DNA of 64,000 nucleotides from Ignavibacteria bacterium RIFOXYC2_FULL_35_21 (GCA_001804705.1 MHAY01000043.1:1-64000); one strand, 5' to 3'; numbered from the stretch's first letter, positions 17,616 through 26,716 are shown. Program-made: numbers and translations. Notes: a model not told the origin generated them from the sequence alone.

Positions 17616-17993
17616 CAATTACGAATTATGAATTACGAGATAAAATTTACAAAGCAAAGCAAATCCATGTCCTAAAATCAATTACGAATTACGAGATAAA
17701 ATTTACAAAGCAAAGCAAATCCATGTCCTAAAATCAATTACGAATTACGAATTACGAGATAAAATTTACAAAGCAAATCAAATCCATGTCCTAAAATCAA
17801 TTACGAATTACGAATTACGAGATAAAATTTACAAAGCAAATCAAATCCATGTCCTAAAATCAATTACGAATTACGAATTATGAATTACGAGATAAAATTT
17901 ACAAAGCAAAGCAAATCCATGTCCTAAAATCAATTACGAATTACGAATTACGAGATAAAATTTACAAAGCAAAGCAAATCCATGTCCTAAAAT
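17616..17993. repeat. Six-copy minisatellite with 7-bp-quantised unit length
   Basis: Six head-to-tail units begin CAATTACGAATT and end CCATGTCCTAAAAT, at 17616, 17679, 17735, 17798, 17861 and 17931. Their lengths are 63, 56, 63, 63, 70 and 63 bp. The differences come only from gain or loss of one ACGAATT/ATGAATT heptamer inside the unit. Units 3 and 4 share a G-to-T variant (AAATCAAATC). The array lies between tRNA-Glu and the WD40 gene and encodes no supported product. A short A/T stretch, 17994-18074, precedes the next gene. Confidence 0.93.
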
Positions 17994-18074
17994 AAAAATC
18001 ATTATTTTTGTTAATTGAATTAGCATAATTCTTGCTATTATTCTGTTAATAATATAATTGATTATAAAAAATAA

Positions 18075-20969
18075 ATGAAAAAAATAAAAATTCATATAAT
18101 TCTTTTTTCAATTTTTTCAATTTCTATTTTACAGGCAAAGGAGAATCCATACCTCATTTGTGTGCCTCAGTTCTATGATTTCGGTTACGTTCTACCCGGA
18201 AACACTAAAACATTGGATATTGTATTAAAATCATCAGGCCAAGATATTTTAATACGTAGTACCTCTTTAAATTCCTCGGTATTTAATATCATTGAAGGAA
18301 ATATAACTACACCAACCGTTTTGAGAACTAATGATTCGATATTACTTAAAATTGAGTTTGCACCAACTGATTCTAATTTAATTTATGGAGAGTTGCTAAT
18401 AGAATCGGATTCGAATTTTACTAATAAAATTATTTTGAAAGGTGGATTTCCCTATTTGACTCCTATTGTAAAATCATTGATGATAACTAATCCGAAATGT
18501 GGTGAAACTATACTTTTTGGAGATACTATTAATATTGAATGGAGTGGAGTATTACCGGCAGATACTATAAAAATTGAATATTCGATTGATAATGGCTATT
18601 CATGGAATACGATTGTGAATAGAGCAGGTGGGCTGAGTTATAAATGGTTACCTGATTTTCAATCTGATGGATGCCAAATCAAAGTAACTCAATACTGGCC
18701 TGATTATTCATCGGGGGATATTATTTTCAGGCATAATTCTGAAGTTAATTCTGCAAATTTTAGTTCCGATGGCAACCTTGTTATAACTTCCACCAAGGAT
18801 GGAAAAGCTACAATGTTCGATGCCTGGAGTGGAAATAAAGTCAGAACTTTTGAAGGTCATTTGGGCTCAGTAAGATGGGCAGTATTCTCGCCGGACACTC
18901 ATTATGTTGCTACAGCCAGTGATGACAGTACAGCAGTACTTTGGGAAGCAAACACGGGTAAGTTGGTTAGAGTTTTAAAAGGACATGGAGACGCTGTCAG
19001 ATGCGTTAATTTCAGCAAAGATTCAAAGAAACTCGTAACCGCAAGCCTTGATGGATTCGCTTATGTATGGGATGTTGAAAGAGGAACAGTTCTTGAGCGA
19101 ATATATGCCGGACAATTCGATATGCTTTGGTATGCAGAATTTCATCCTTTAAATAATATACTTATGACTGCCGGTACAGAGGGTACGATTAAATTATGGT
19201 CTTTTAATCCATTGAGGCTATTCAAAAAAATAGATACTCTAAATTCGCTTATACCTTTTGCAACGTTTTCAAAAAGTGGTAATTTTATTGGTGGTGCTAG
19301 CTGGTCAGGCCCTGCTTATGTGTGGGATATAAATGGAAATAGAATTACTTATGTTATACATTCTGACTCTGTGATTGGTGTCGTACCGATTAATTCTGTA
19401 AACTTTAATTATAATGAAGATTCAATTATTACCGCAGGTGCAGGGGATTTCCTTGCTAAAATTTGGAATACAAACACCGGAGAGCCAGGACAGGTTCTAA
19501 GGGGGCATAAGAGTGCCGTTCAAACTGCTTTTTTCAGCCCAGATGGTTCAAGAGTCCTGACATCAAGCTGGGACAGTACTGCGAGAATTTGGAATCTTTA
19601 TACTAAATTACTGCAATTTGATACAAATGACTGTGCTTTTAAAATCAGCAAACCTACTGTCGTTGTACAGGATGTTGATTTCGGTAGAGTTGCTATGGGT
19701 GATAGTAAAGATTCGGTAGTAAATTCAATTTTACTGAATAAATCCGGTTTTTCTTTTAAGATAAAAAATATCAGATTGAGTGGAAAAAATCCATCAGATT
19801 TTCTTATTCGTAATTTCCAATCAACAGTCTTTATTGATTCAGCTACATCGATGAGTTATGATATTAATTTCCAGCCTTCCGACACTGGCCTCAGAAGTGC
19901 AGTTATTGAATTTTACATTGGCAAAGATACTTTAATAAGCATACTTTCTGGCAAGGGACTAATTCCACCAATCCAAAAAATTGTAAATGAAATTGACTTT
20001 GGAGATGTCATTATTGGAAAGAACAGAGATTCAACTAAAATTGCTCTAATCAGGAACTCAGGTACTGATGAAGTTGCTATATCGCTGAAACTTTTAGGAA
20101 ATGACAGTACATATTTTCAAATATTATCACAAACGGATTCAATTCCATTAAAACCTGATTCAACTTTATCTGTCTCGATAAGATTTTCACCTGATAGTAT
20201 AAGAACGTACAATTGTATTCTGTCTGTTACTTATGATTTACAAATTGTTCCTTGTGAAATCAGCCTTATTGGTAGTGGTGTTAAACCCTGGAATGATACA
20301 GTCTCGATTCGTTTACCAAATGTTGAAGAAGGAATAGGAAAATTAATATCAATTCCGATTTTGATAGAAGGGATAACAAAAAATGATTTTAAAGAGATGA
20401 TAGATACAATATATTCTGAGATTACTTATAACTCAACAATACTCGATTATCTTGGAAATTCTCAAAATTCTATCGAGGGAAATATAGGTAAAATGAAATT
20501 GTTAATGCCATGCAAAGATATATCGGATAGTATCTTATATGTATTGAATTTCAGAACAGGACTGGGAAACGATTCAATTTCAGAATTGAAAATTGATTCG
20601 GTTAGCTATTCAGGGAAAGGAAATTTATTAATAAATTCAATAGATGGCCAATTTATCCTGGATGGCATTTGCAGGGAAAGTGAACCAAGGTTCTTTTATC
20701 AGGATGGGATTATATCATTATCACAGAACAAACCCAACCCCGTCGTTAACACAACAAAGATAGATTTCAGTGTTGCAGAATCAGGAATAACAAAAATTTT
20801 CATTGTCGATATATTGGGAAATATCGTAAAAACTATTTTGGAAAAAGAAATGAAACCCGGCTTCTATGAAATTGAGCTCGATGTTTCAAATTTACCAACT
20901 GGTAAATATTACTATATACTTCAAACACCTACAATAAAAATCACTCATCAAATGAACATATATAAATGA
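18075..20969 (+). CDS. Secreted WD40/ASH-domain protein with type IX sorting domain
   Basis: This 964-residue exported protein has a signal peptide (residues 1-21) and an ASH/choice-of-anchor-D domain (about 30-125). An Ig-like segment with the phrase IEYSIDNGYSWNT follows. A beta-propeller of about seven WD40 repeats spans about 215-530, for example GHLGSVRWAVFSPDTHYVAT and GHKSAVQTAFFSPDGSRVLT. Two further ASH domains (about 545-740), a cohesin-like beta domain (about 755-880) and a C-terminal sorting domain (SLSQNKPNPVVNTTKIDFSV to the end, MNIYK) complete it. The last domain marks cargo of the type IX secretion system, which exports proteins to the cell surface or medium. An extracellular WD40 propeller inside such a protein suggests a surface binding role. 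It is a single gene; the ligand is unknown. Confidence 0.88.
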   Translation: MKKIKIHIILFSIFSISILQAKENPYLICVPQFYDFGYVLPGNTKTLDIVLKSSGQDILIRSTSLNSSVFNIIEGNITTPTVLRTNDSILLKIEFAPTDSNLIYGELLIESDSNFTNKIILKGGFPYLTPIVKSLMITNPKCGETILFGDTINIEWSGVLPADTIKIEYSIDNGYSWNTIVNRAGGLSYKWLPDFQSDGCQIKVTQYWPDYSSGDIIFRHNSEVNSANFSSDGNLVITSTKDGKATMFDAWSGNKVRTFEGHLGSVRWAVFSPDTHYVATASDDSTAVLWEANTGKLVRVLKGHGDAVRCVNFSKDSKKLVTASLDGFAYVWDVERGTVLERIYAGQFDMLWYAEFHPLNNILMTAGTEGTIKLWSFNPLRLFKKIDTLNSLIPFATFSKSGNFIGGASWSGPAYVWDINGNRITYVIHSDSVIGVVPINSVNFNYNEDSIITAGAGDFLAKIWNTNTGEPGQVLRGHKSAVQTAFFSPDGSRVLTSSWDSTARIWNLYTKLLQFDTNDCAFKISKPTVVVQDVDFGRVAMGDSKDSVVNSILLNKSGFSFKIKNIRLSGKNPSDFLIRNFQSTVFIDSATSMSYDINFQPSDTGLRSAVIEFYIGKDTLISILSGKGLIPPIQKIVNEIDFGDVIIGKNRDSTKIALIRNSGTDEVAISLKLLGNDSTYFQILSQTDSIPLKPDSTLSVSIRFSPDSIRTYNCILSVTYDLQIVPCEISLIGSGVKPWNDTVSIRLPNVEEGIGKLISIPILIEGITKNDFKEMIDTIYSEITYNSTILDYLGNSQNSIEGNIGKMKLLMPCKDISDSILYVLNFRTGLGNDSISELKIDSVSYSGKGNLLINSIDGQFILDGICRESEPRFFYQDGIISLSQNKPNPVVNTTKIDFSVAESGITKIFIVDILGNIVKTILEKEMKPGFYEIELDVSNLPTGKYYYILQTPTIKITHQMNIYK

Positions 20970-21019
20970 TAAATGTTTTTGATATTTTTGTTATTCTGAA
21001 TAATTAGAAATAAAATATT

Positions 21020-22270
21020 ATGATACAAGCTGTTAGAGGGACAAAGGATATTTTACCTGATACCATTGGGTATTGGGATTTTGTGGAGTCAACATTTCGT
21101 AAAGTTTCTCATCTGTTCGGGTATAAGGAATTGAGGACACCAATATTTGAAAAGACTGAGGTGTTTTCAAGAGGTATTGGTGACGCAACTGATATTGTAA
21201 ATAAGGAGATGTACACATTCACAGATAAAGGAGATGAATCATTAACTCTTAGGCCGGAGATGACAGCGGCTCTTGTCAGGTCTGTCGTTCAAAATTCGTT
21301 GCTTCGTGAATCTCCATTGCTTCGATTATGGTATTTCGGTCCATTTTTCAGATTTGAAAGGCCTCAGAAAGGAAGGCTAAGGCAGTTTCACCAGTATGGA
21401 GCAGAATGTCTCGGCTCAGCAAATCCGGAAGCAGATGCTGAAATGATATTATTAGCTGATTCTCTTTTTAAATCTGTTGGTATTTCAGAATATAATTTAT
21501 TTATTAATTCATTGGGTTCCAATGAATCAAGAAAGAAATATATTGATGAGCTTGTTTATTACCTGAAATCAGTTAAAGACAAACTCTCGGAGGAAAGTAA
21601 AAACAGGCTTGAAACAAATCCCCTGAGAATTCTCGATTCAAAAAATGAAAATGATTTAACTCTATTGCAGGAAGCACCTGTTATTCTTGACTTTTTAGAT
21701 GATGGGAGCAGGAATCATTTTGAAGATGTTAAAAGGCTTATCGCTGAAGCGGGTATTGATTACACATTAAATCCAAGGCTTGTCAGGGGACTTGATTATT
21801 ACAACCATACCGTATTTGAATTTCAAAGTTCTGCACTTGGTGCTCAGGATTCATTCGGAGGTGGTGGAAGATATAATAATTTAATCGAACAGTTTGGAGG
21901 AACGCCTACTTCTGCAGTTGGTTTTGCTCTTGGAATTGAGAGAATTTTGCTTATTCTTGAACGTACTGACAAACTACAAGAAAGTGATTCATCACCCCAG
22001 GTTTATATTGTTACTGCAAATCCTGAACTTATTAGTCATTCAATAAGTATTGCCGGGAAGATGCGTAGTAAAAACATCAGAACTGTGATGGATTTACAGA
22101 AACGTTCGATAAAGTCTCAAATGAAAGAAGCAAATAAAGTTGGTGCCAAATACGTGGTTATTGTTGGTGAAGATGAAATAAGTGAAGGTACATTAACTGT
22201 GAAAAATATGCAAACATCCGAGCAGTTTAAACAACCTATTACATCAATTGAAAATTTCAACTTTGAATAA
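21020..22270 (+). CDS. hisS: Histidyl-tRNA synthetase
   Basis: This class II synthetase charges tRNA-His. The 416-residue protein has motif 1 near the start (AVRGTKDILPD), motif 2 LWYFGPFFRFERPQKGRLRQ, the histidine-binding motifs LVRGLDYYNHTVFEF and GGGRYNNLIEQFGG, and motif 3 SAVGFALGIERIL. A C-terminal anticodon-binding domain follows (VYIVTANPELISHS). The length is normal for bacterial HisRS. The histidine kinase gene begins only 2 bp after the stop, so the two are probably cotranscribed. Confidence 0.97.
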   Translation: MIQAVRGTKDILPDTIGYWDFVESTFRKVSHLFGYKELRTPIFEKTEVFSRGIGDATDIVNKEMYTFTDKGDESLTLRPEMTAALVRSVVQNSLLRESPLLRLWYFGPFFRFERPQKGRLRQFHQYGAECLGSANPEADAEMILLADSLFKSVGISEYNLFINSLGSNESRKKYIDELVYYLKSVKDKLSEESKNRLETNPLRILDSKNENDLTLLQEAPVILDFLDDGSRNHFEDVKRLIAEAGIDYTLNPRLVRGLDYYNHTVFEFQSSALGAQDSFGGGGRYNNLIEQFGGTPTSAVGFALGIERILLILERTDKLQESDSSPQVYIVTANPELISHSISIAGKMRSKNIRTVMDLQKRSIKSQMKEANKVGAKYVVIVGEDEISEGTLTVKNMQTSEQFKQPITSIENFNFE

Positions 22271-22272
22271 AT

Positions 22273-23517
22273 ATGAAATTGTTCAAAAGCAAAATATCAG
22301 ACATATTTTACCGCTTTACCTATTCAAAATGGCAGCTCAAAATTTTGCTAGGTGCAACTGCCTTCGGAATTTTCATATCAATGATATTATATACTCAGTC
22401 CCTCGTTCGGGAATTGATTGAGATAGAGCAAAAGACGGTTAAATTCTATACAGATATTTATAAAAGATACTCCGACCCTAATACAATCGAAGATTACTTG
22501 TTTTTAATTGATAATATTACTCCTACTTTGTCCTTCCCTGTGATTATTACTGATAAAAATGACGAACCGATTTATCCATATGACCAATACACAATCAATA
22601 TAGATATTGATACTTCATTGACAATGGAGGAACAGAAACAATTCCTGGTTGAAAATATAAAAAGGATGAAAGAGACATATACTCCAATTATAATCGAAGG
22701 GCCTGATGGTAAGGTGTTGCAAAAATTTTACTACTCACATTCTTTCCTTATAGATAAGCTGAGATTTTTTCCTTTTGTCGAAATTCTTATTGTAATAACT
22801 TTTATAGTCATAGGATATATCGCTTTCAGTACAATCAGAAGGAATGAAGAGTCCAAGGTATGGGTAGGTATGGCAAAAGAGGCGGCTCATCAGCTTGGAA
22901 CGCCTATATCCAGTCTAATGGCATGGATGGAGATTATGAGGTTAAATAAAGACAAACCTGAAGCACTCGAAGATACGATAAACGAAATGGAGAGCGATAT
23001 TACCAGGCTTGGTGTGATTGCTACAAGATTTTCCAAAATCGGTTCGAAACCTGAAAAATTTACAAAAAACCTGGCTGATGTTATTGAACAGATTTGCAAT
23101 TATTTTGAAAAGCGGCTTCCTCATATCGGAAGACAGATTGAGATAGTAAGAAATCTTGACAATAACATTGTAACATCAATAAACCCTGACCTGTTTCAAT
23201 GGGTAATCGAGAATTTATTGAAAAATGCTACTGAGGCTATCGAAAATAAGAGGGGTAAAGTTACAATTGATTTAACATGTAAGGATAAGAGTCACATCGA
23301 CATCTCCGTTACCGATACAGGCAAAGGAATGACTGCTAAACAAAGGCGACAGATTTTCTTCCCCGGATTTACGACAAAGAATAGAGGATGGGGATTGGGA
23401 TTGAGTCTTTGTAAGCGAATTGTAGAAGATTATCATGACGGAAAAATTTATTTAAAGGAAACATCTTTAGGTAAAGGTTCAACTTTTGTTATTGAACTAC
23501 CCGGTAATAAAAAATAA
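22273..23517 (+). CDS. Membrane sensor histidine kinase
   Basis: This 414-residue kinase has two membrane helices (about residues 22-41 and 168-188) enclosing a periplasmic sensor region of about 125 residues. The phosphoacceptor helix has AAHQLGTPISSLMAWMEIM with the His in HQLGTP. The ATPase domain shows the N-box ENLLKNATEAI, G1 DTGKGM and G2 GWGLGLSLCKRI. There is no HAMP signature, and no response-regulator gene is adjacent, so its partner lies elsewhere. It is likely expressed from the hisS promoter, since the gap is 2 bp. The signal sensed cannot be inferred. Confidence 0.92.
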   Translation: MKLFKSKISDIFYRFTYSKWQLKILLGATAFGIFISMILYTQSLVRELIEIEQKTVKFYTDIYKRYSDPNTIEDYLFLIDNITPTLSFPVIITDKNDEPIYPYDQYTINIDIDTSLTMEEQKQFLVENIKRMKETYTPIIIEGPDGKVLQKFYYSHSFLIDKLRFFPFVEILIVITFIVIGYIAFSTIRRNEESKVWVGMAKEAAHQLGTPISSLMAWMEIMRLNKDKPEALEDTINEMESDITRLGVIATRFSKIGSKPEKFTKNLADVIEQICNYFEKRLPHIGRQIEIVRNLDNNIVTSINPDLFQWVIENLLKNATEAIENKRGKVTIDLTCKDKSHIDISVTDTGKGMTAKQRRQIFFPGFTTKNRGWGLGLSLCKRIVEDYHDGKIYLKETSLGKGSTFVIELPGNKK

Positions 23518-23519
23518 AA

Positions 23520-23597
23520 TTTTCAATTTTCAATTTCTAATTTTCAATAAATTTTCAATTTTCAATTTCTAATTTTCAATAAATTTTCAATTCTTAA
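23520..23597. repeat. Heptamer array with a duplicated 32-bp super-unit
   Basis: Units TTTTCAA, TTTTCAA, TTTCTAA, TTTTCAA then TAAA form a 32-bp block. It is repeated once exactly (23520-23551, 23552-23583) and followed by TTTTCAA and TTCTTAA. The first unit begins two bases after the kinase stop codon region. Identical units recur at 24175-24202 and 63753-63798. Confidence 0.85.
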
Positions 23598-23687
23598 ATT
23601 TATAATGCAGAATTGAGGACTAAGCTAATTTTACCACAGAGTTACACCGAGTTTTGCCCAAGGTTACACAGAGTTTTTATTTGAAAA

Positions 23688-23831
23688 TGTCCTGTTTTGT
23701 CTCATTTTGTCCTATATTTTTTTTATTTTGGATTGCCCTCGAGGAATTATAACTGATTTGTAAGGAGTTATAATATAGCGAATATGTAATATTTGTCTCA
23801 AATTGTCCTGTTTTGTCTCATTTTGTCCTAT
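23688..23831. repeat. Two direct copies of a 28-bp GTCC/GTCTC-rich sequence
   Basis: Positions 23688-23715 and 23804-23831 are identical over 28 bp. Each contains TTTTGTCTCATTTTGTCC. The 88 bp between them include a partial third copy (TTTGTCTCAAATTGTCC). Function unknown; this could be a repeat family or a set of binding sites. Confidence 0.75.
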
Positions 23832-24357
23832 TGATGTCATGTAGGTAGTGTCTTTTTGTGGCAATAAGTGACTAAAGTCGAGAGGTTTTGGAAACCTTTT
23901 CCACTATTTGAAAATAGTGGCTATTCATCCCGGATTGTCAAAGAACATGCGGGACAAAAATAAGGTTGACGGGATGATATAACAAGAAAACGGTTTTAAA
24001 ATGGTTTTAAAAAATTGTCTGAATTAGGTTTTGTAGGATTTAAGGATTATAGGATTTTGTCATGCTTGAGATAATAGCAATGACAACGTTTAAGGAGAGG
24101 TGATTTAATACTTGATTTGTGGTTATATGAAGCCAAAACGTGCATTTCGTGCATCCGGAGCAGGTATTTAGAAATTTTCAATTTTCAATTTCTAATTTTC
24201 AATTTTGGTTGTATATCTTTAATAGGATTGAAAATTTTCAATCCCTACAATTTTCAATTCAACACAGAACTCTCAAAAGTCAAAGTTTTATATATATGTT
24301 AAACCTTTCTGATTTTATTGTGTCTAATCAGTAAAAAACATTATATTTAAGAAAAAA

Positions 24358-24966
24358 ATGTATGCAAGTGCCTTAGTGTTGGAAAACGAATTAGAGATAA
24401 TCAGGGATTATACTGAAAACAGGAGTGAAGCCGCTGCGACTGCGTTTGTGCGGAAGCACCAGAATTTTGTTTTTTCAACGGCACTTCGTTATTTACAATC
24501 ATATGAAGATGCTGATGATGCCTCACAGGAAGTATTTATTAAAGCACTAAATAATTTACATAAATTCAGGGGTGATAGTAATATCAGGACCTGGCTTTAC
24601 AGGATAACGGCTAATGTAGCCACAAACATGAGACGCAAAAGGAAAATTCTGAACTTTGTGAAACTTGATTTTTCTGATAATGAGGAAGCCGCTTTGACTT
24701 CGCTTAGAGTGACATTGGCTTCGGATGATGATACACCTTACGATTCGATTGAGAAAAAGGAAAGTGAAGAAGCGTTGTTATCTGTTTTAACAAAACTACC
24801 TGAAAAACAACGTGAAACTTTTTCATTACGGTATTTCGACCAGTTAAGTTACGAAGAAATATCAAAGGTTCTGGGAACATCCGTTGGAGGATTGAAAGCT
24901 AATTATTATCATGCTGTGAAGAAAATAACTGAAATGATGAAAAAGAGTGTGGATATTGATAATTAA
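24358..24966 (+). CDS. ECF-type RNA polymerase sigma factor
   Basis: This 202-residue sigma factor has only regions 2 and 4. Region 2 is RYLQSYEDADDASQEVFIKA with FRGDSNIRTWLYRITANVA. Region 4 is LPEKQRETFSLRYFDQLSYE with EISKVLGTSVGGLKANYYHA. Such sigma factors respond to envelope or stress signals and are held by a membrane anti-sigma. The next gene, after a 105-bp repeat array, encodes a one-TM protein fitting that role, and then a Spy-like periplasmic protein follows. Together they look like a self-contained envelope-stress operon. The TAA stop is inside the first unit of the heptamer array that follows. Confidence 0.93.
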   Translation: MYASALVLENELEIIRDYTENRSEAAATAFVRKHQNFVFSTALRYLQSYEDADDASQEVFIKALNNLHKFRGDSNIRTWLYRITANVATNMRRKRKILNFVKLDFSDNEEAALTSLRVTLASDDDTPYDSIEKKESEEALLSVLTKLPEKQRETFSLRYFDQLSYEEISKVLGTSVGGLKANYYHAVKKITEMMKKSVDIDN

Positions 24967-25050
24967 CAATTAAAAATTAGGAAATAGAAAATAGATAATA
25001 GATAATTGAAAATTGATAAATGATAATTGATAAATGAAAATTGAAAATAA
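24960..25050. repeat. 13-unit heptamer array after the ECF sigma gene
   Basis: Thirteen consecutive A/T-rich heptamers keep strict phase: TAATTAA, CAATTAA, AAATTAG, GAAATAG, AAAATAG, ATAATAG, ATAATTG, AAAATTG, ATAAATG, ATAATTG, ATAAATG, AAAATTG, AAAATAA. They fill the gap between the sigma and anti-sigma genes and supply the sigma stop codon. Confidence 0.88.
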
Positions 25051-25071
25051 TAATAAATTGAAAGTAAAGTT

Positions 25072-25803
25072 ATGGAAAATTTTGTACCAAATAGAGATTT
25101 AACAAATAAAGAAATGCAGGAGATGCTTCCTGACTATGTGTTCGGAAGGTTATCTACCGATGATATTCAACTTTATGAATATTATTTGCCAAACTATCCG
25201 GACTTGGTGGACGAAATCAAACAAGTCAAAGCTGTTTTCGGCAAGGTGGAAAAGATGGATTTTGATAAAAAGATTTCTCAGAAGACAAGAAATCTTTCGA
25301 TTAAAGTTATGAATAGAATGGAAGCTAAAACAGCAAAACAAAGACGTTTTAGTTTTGCTGCCCGTTATATTGTTCCCACTGTAGGATTAGCTGTTGTACT
25401 AATATTAATTTTTGTTATTAATCCCAATTTAGAGAATTCGAAGATGGGAAATAATAAAATTGACGGGAAATTTGGTGAGTTGCAGGTCTTAAAAAACAAT
25501 GATGCTCTTACATTATTTGATAGTCCTGCGATGGAAGCTGATTATCTTGCACTCTCAACAAATCTGGCATCCGAAAATGTGAAAGAACTGTCTAATCCGG
25601 GAATGGATGAAGGCACAGCTCAAAGTTTATGGGAAGATTTCATTTCAGAACATATTTCATCGGGTCTAACCGGTATTGAAACTTCATTAGCTTCGATGCC
25701 TGACCAACATAATTATAACCTGATGAATGAAATGAATAATTTGGAAGAAAATGATTTTCAAAATATTTTAGAGGAGATTTCCAATGTTAAATTCACATAT
25801 TAA
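25072..25803 (+). CDS. Putative membrane anti-sigma factor
   Basis: This 243-residue protein has a cytoplasmic N-terminal domain of about 98 residues (MLPDYVFGRLSTDDIQLYEY), one membrane helix at about 99-116 (YIVPTVGLAVVLILIFVI) and a periplasmic C-terminal part of about 125 residues. The N-terminal pattern (Leu-Pro-x-Tyr, Gly-x-Leu-Ser) resembles anti-sigma domains, but the HxxxCxxC zinc motif is absent. Position after an ECF sigma gene and topology support an anti-sigma role; this is inference. The periplasmic part is acidic and could be the stress-sensing or protease-cleaved region. Its 3' end overlaps the next gene by 20 bases. Confidence 0.78.
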   Translation: MENFVPNRDLTNKEMQEMLPDYVFGRLSTDDIQLYEYYLPNYPDLVDEIKQVKAVFGKVEKMDFDKKISQKTRNLSIKVMNRMEAKTAKQRRFSFAARYIVPTVGLAVVLILIFVINPNLENSKMGNNKIDGKFGELQVLKNNDALTLFDSPAMEADYLALSTNLASENVKELSNPGMDEGTAQSLWEDFISEHISSGLTGIETSLASMPDQHNYNLMNEMNNLEENDFQNILEEISNVKFTY

Positions 25804-26302
25804 AAAAGTTGGAATTATAATTCTTTTAATTGCCTTGACAACGAGTTTTGTTACTGCACAACCAGCTAATAAGGCAAAAGAAAGAATTAAAATGATGAAA
25901 AAGATGAAATTACTTGAAATTCTAAGTCTTGATGAGCAAAATTCTGAAAAGTTCCTGGTGAAATATTCGGCTTACGAAAAAAAGGTTGAAGAACAGAGAA
26001 TGGCAGTGGATGCTACTGCCAACGAACTCGGTGCCGCTATTAAAAAAGATGCATCTAAAGATGAAATTTCAAACTTAACGGAAAAATTGATTAATAGTCA
26101 AGCTAAGCTGAATGATGTTTATCTTGAAAAATTGAGAGCTTTCAAAACTATATTGGAACCTAAGGAATATGCAAAGTTTCTTGTATTTGAATCGAAGTTT
26201 ATGAAAGAACTTCAGAAAATTTTACTTAATATGGCAAAAGGCAAAGGCAAGGGACTCAGACCAGGGGGAGGAAGAGGACCTGGATTTGATGACAACGAAT
26301 AA
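25784..26302 (+). CDS. Spy/CpxP-like periplasmic protein
   Basis: This 172-residue protein has a signal peptide (about residues 1-26, ending VTAQ) and a highly charged, all-helical mature part with heptad-like pattern (KMMKKMKLLEILSLDEQNSE). The fold resembles Spy/CpxP/ZraP periplasmic chaperones, which have LTxxQ motifs; here LSLDEQ stands at the matching place, and LEPKEYAKF at the second. The tail is glycine-rich (GKGKGLRPGGGRGPG). It overlaps the anti-sigma gene, so the two are translationally coupled. A role in envelope stress sensing or protein protection is likely but not shown. A hairpin follows directly. Confidence 0.75.
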   Translation: MLNSHIKKVGIIILLIALTTSFVTAQPANKAKERIKMMKKMKLLEILSLDEQNSEKFLVKYSAYEKKVEEQRMAVDATANELGAAIKKDASKDEISNLTEKLINSQAKLNDVYLEKLRAFKTILEPKEYAKFLVFESKFMKELQKILLNMAKGKGKGLRPGGGRGPGFDDNE

Positions 26303-26321
26303 GAATTTAAAAAATTATTTC

Positions 26322-26367
26322 GGGTGGAGCTTTTAATTATACACTCAATAAATAAAAGGCTCCACCC
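26322..26367 (+). terminator. Terminator-like hairpin after the sigma operon
   Basis: GGGTGGAGCTTTT (26322-26334) pairs with AAAAGGCTCCACCC (26354-26367), with one bulged base and a 19-base A/T-rich loop. It lies 20 bp after the Spy-like gene and before the converging toxin gene. A U-run is weak, so it may serve both strands. Confidence 0.6.
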
Positions 26368-26419
26368 TGATATAATTATTATCCAATCTGTTTTAATTCT
26401 TCATACGCATTTTATGTAA

Positions 26420-26716
26420 TTATCCATTTATAGCTGATGAAAAATCTCTTGAGCAATGGATAATAGAAATAATAATGATGTCATTTTCTTTTGAAACTCT
26501 ATAAACAATTCTAAAATTTTTGTAAATAATTTCTCGTAGATTGTGTTGAGGTAACTCAGGAACTTCTCTTCCTATTAAGGGCATGGATTCTAGTTTTTCC
26601 GTAGATTTGACAAGAGATTTAATAAACCTCTCCGCATAATATGGAGAGTCCTTAAAGATGAATTCGAATATTGATTGTAAATCTTTTACCGACCTGTCAG
26701 TCCAGACGATGCCCAT
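26420..26716 (-). CDS. RelE/ParE-family toxin
   Basis: This 98-residue toxin has the family pattern WTDRSVKDLQSIFEFI, PLIGREVPEL and LREIIYKNFRIVYRV, ending in IIHCSRDF. The REIIYKNFRIVY segment is the core strand pair of ParE/RelE proteins, which either block gyrase (ParE) or cut ribosome-bound mRNA (RelE); the sequence alone does not decide which. It overlaps the antitoxin gene at its 5' end by 31 bases, on the minus strand. Confidence 0.9.
   Translation of the reverse strand: MGIVWTDRSVKDLQSIFEFIFKDSPYYAERFIKSLVKSTEKLESMPLIGREVPELPQHNLREIIYKNFRIVYRVSKENDIIIISIIHCSRDFSSAING

Larger units (their letters stand above)
23518..24357. other. 840-bp repeat-rich intergenic region
   Basis: No gene is supported. 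From the left it holds a heptamer array (23520-23597), two copies of a 28-bp sequence starting TGTCCTGTTTTG and ending TTTTGTCCTAT (23688-23715 and 23804-23831), a hairpin near 23898-23921 (CCACTATTT / AAATAGTGG), a second heptamer array (24175-24202) and a palindrome GATTGAAAATTTTCAATC at about 24226-24243. Short open frames here are built from these repeats. The end of the region must contain the promoter of the ECF sigma operon; no confident promoter could be assigned. Confidence 0.75.

Noticed and set aside
17616..17993. CRISPR-like array after tRNA-Glu
   Set aside because: Units are contiguous and nearly identical over their whole length, with no unique spacers, and there are no cas genes.
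24117..24334. Two short open frames upstream of the ECF sigma gene
   Set aside because: They translate the heptamer array and palindrome (FQFSISNFQF words), lack ribosome sites and overlap each other.
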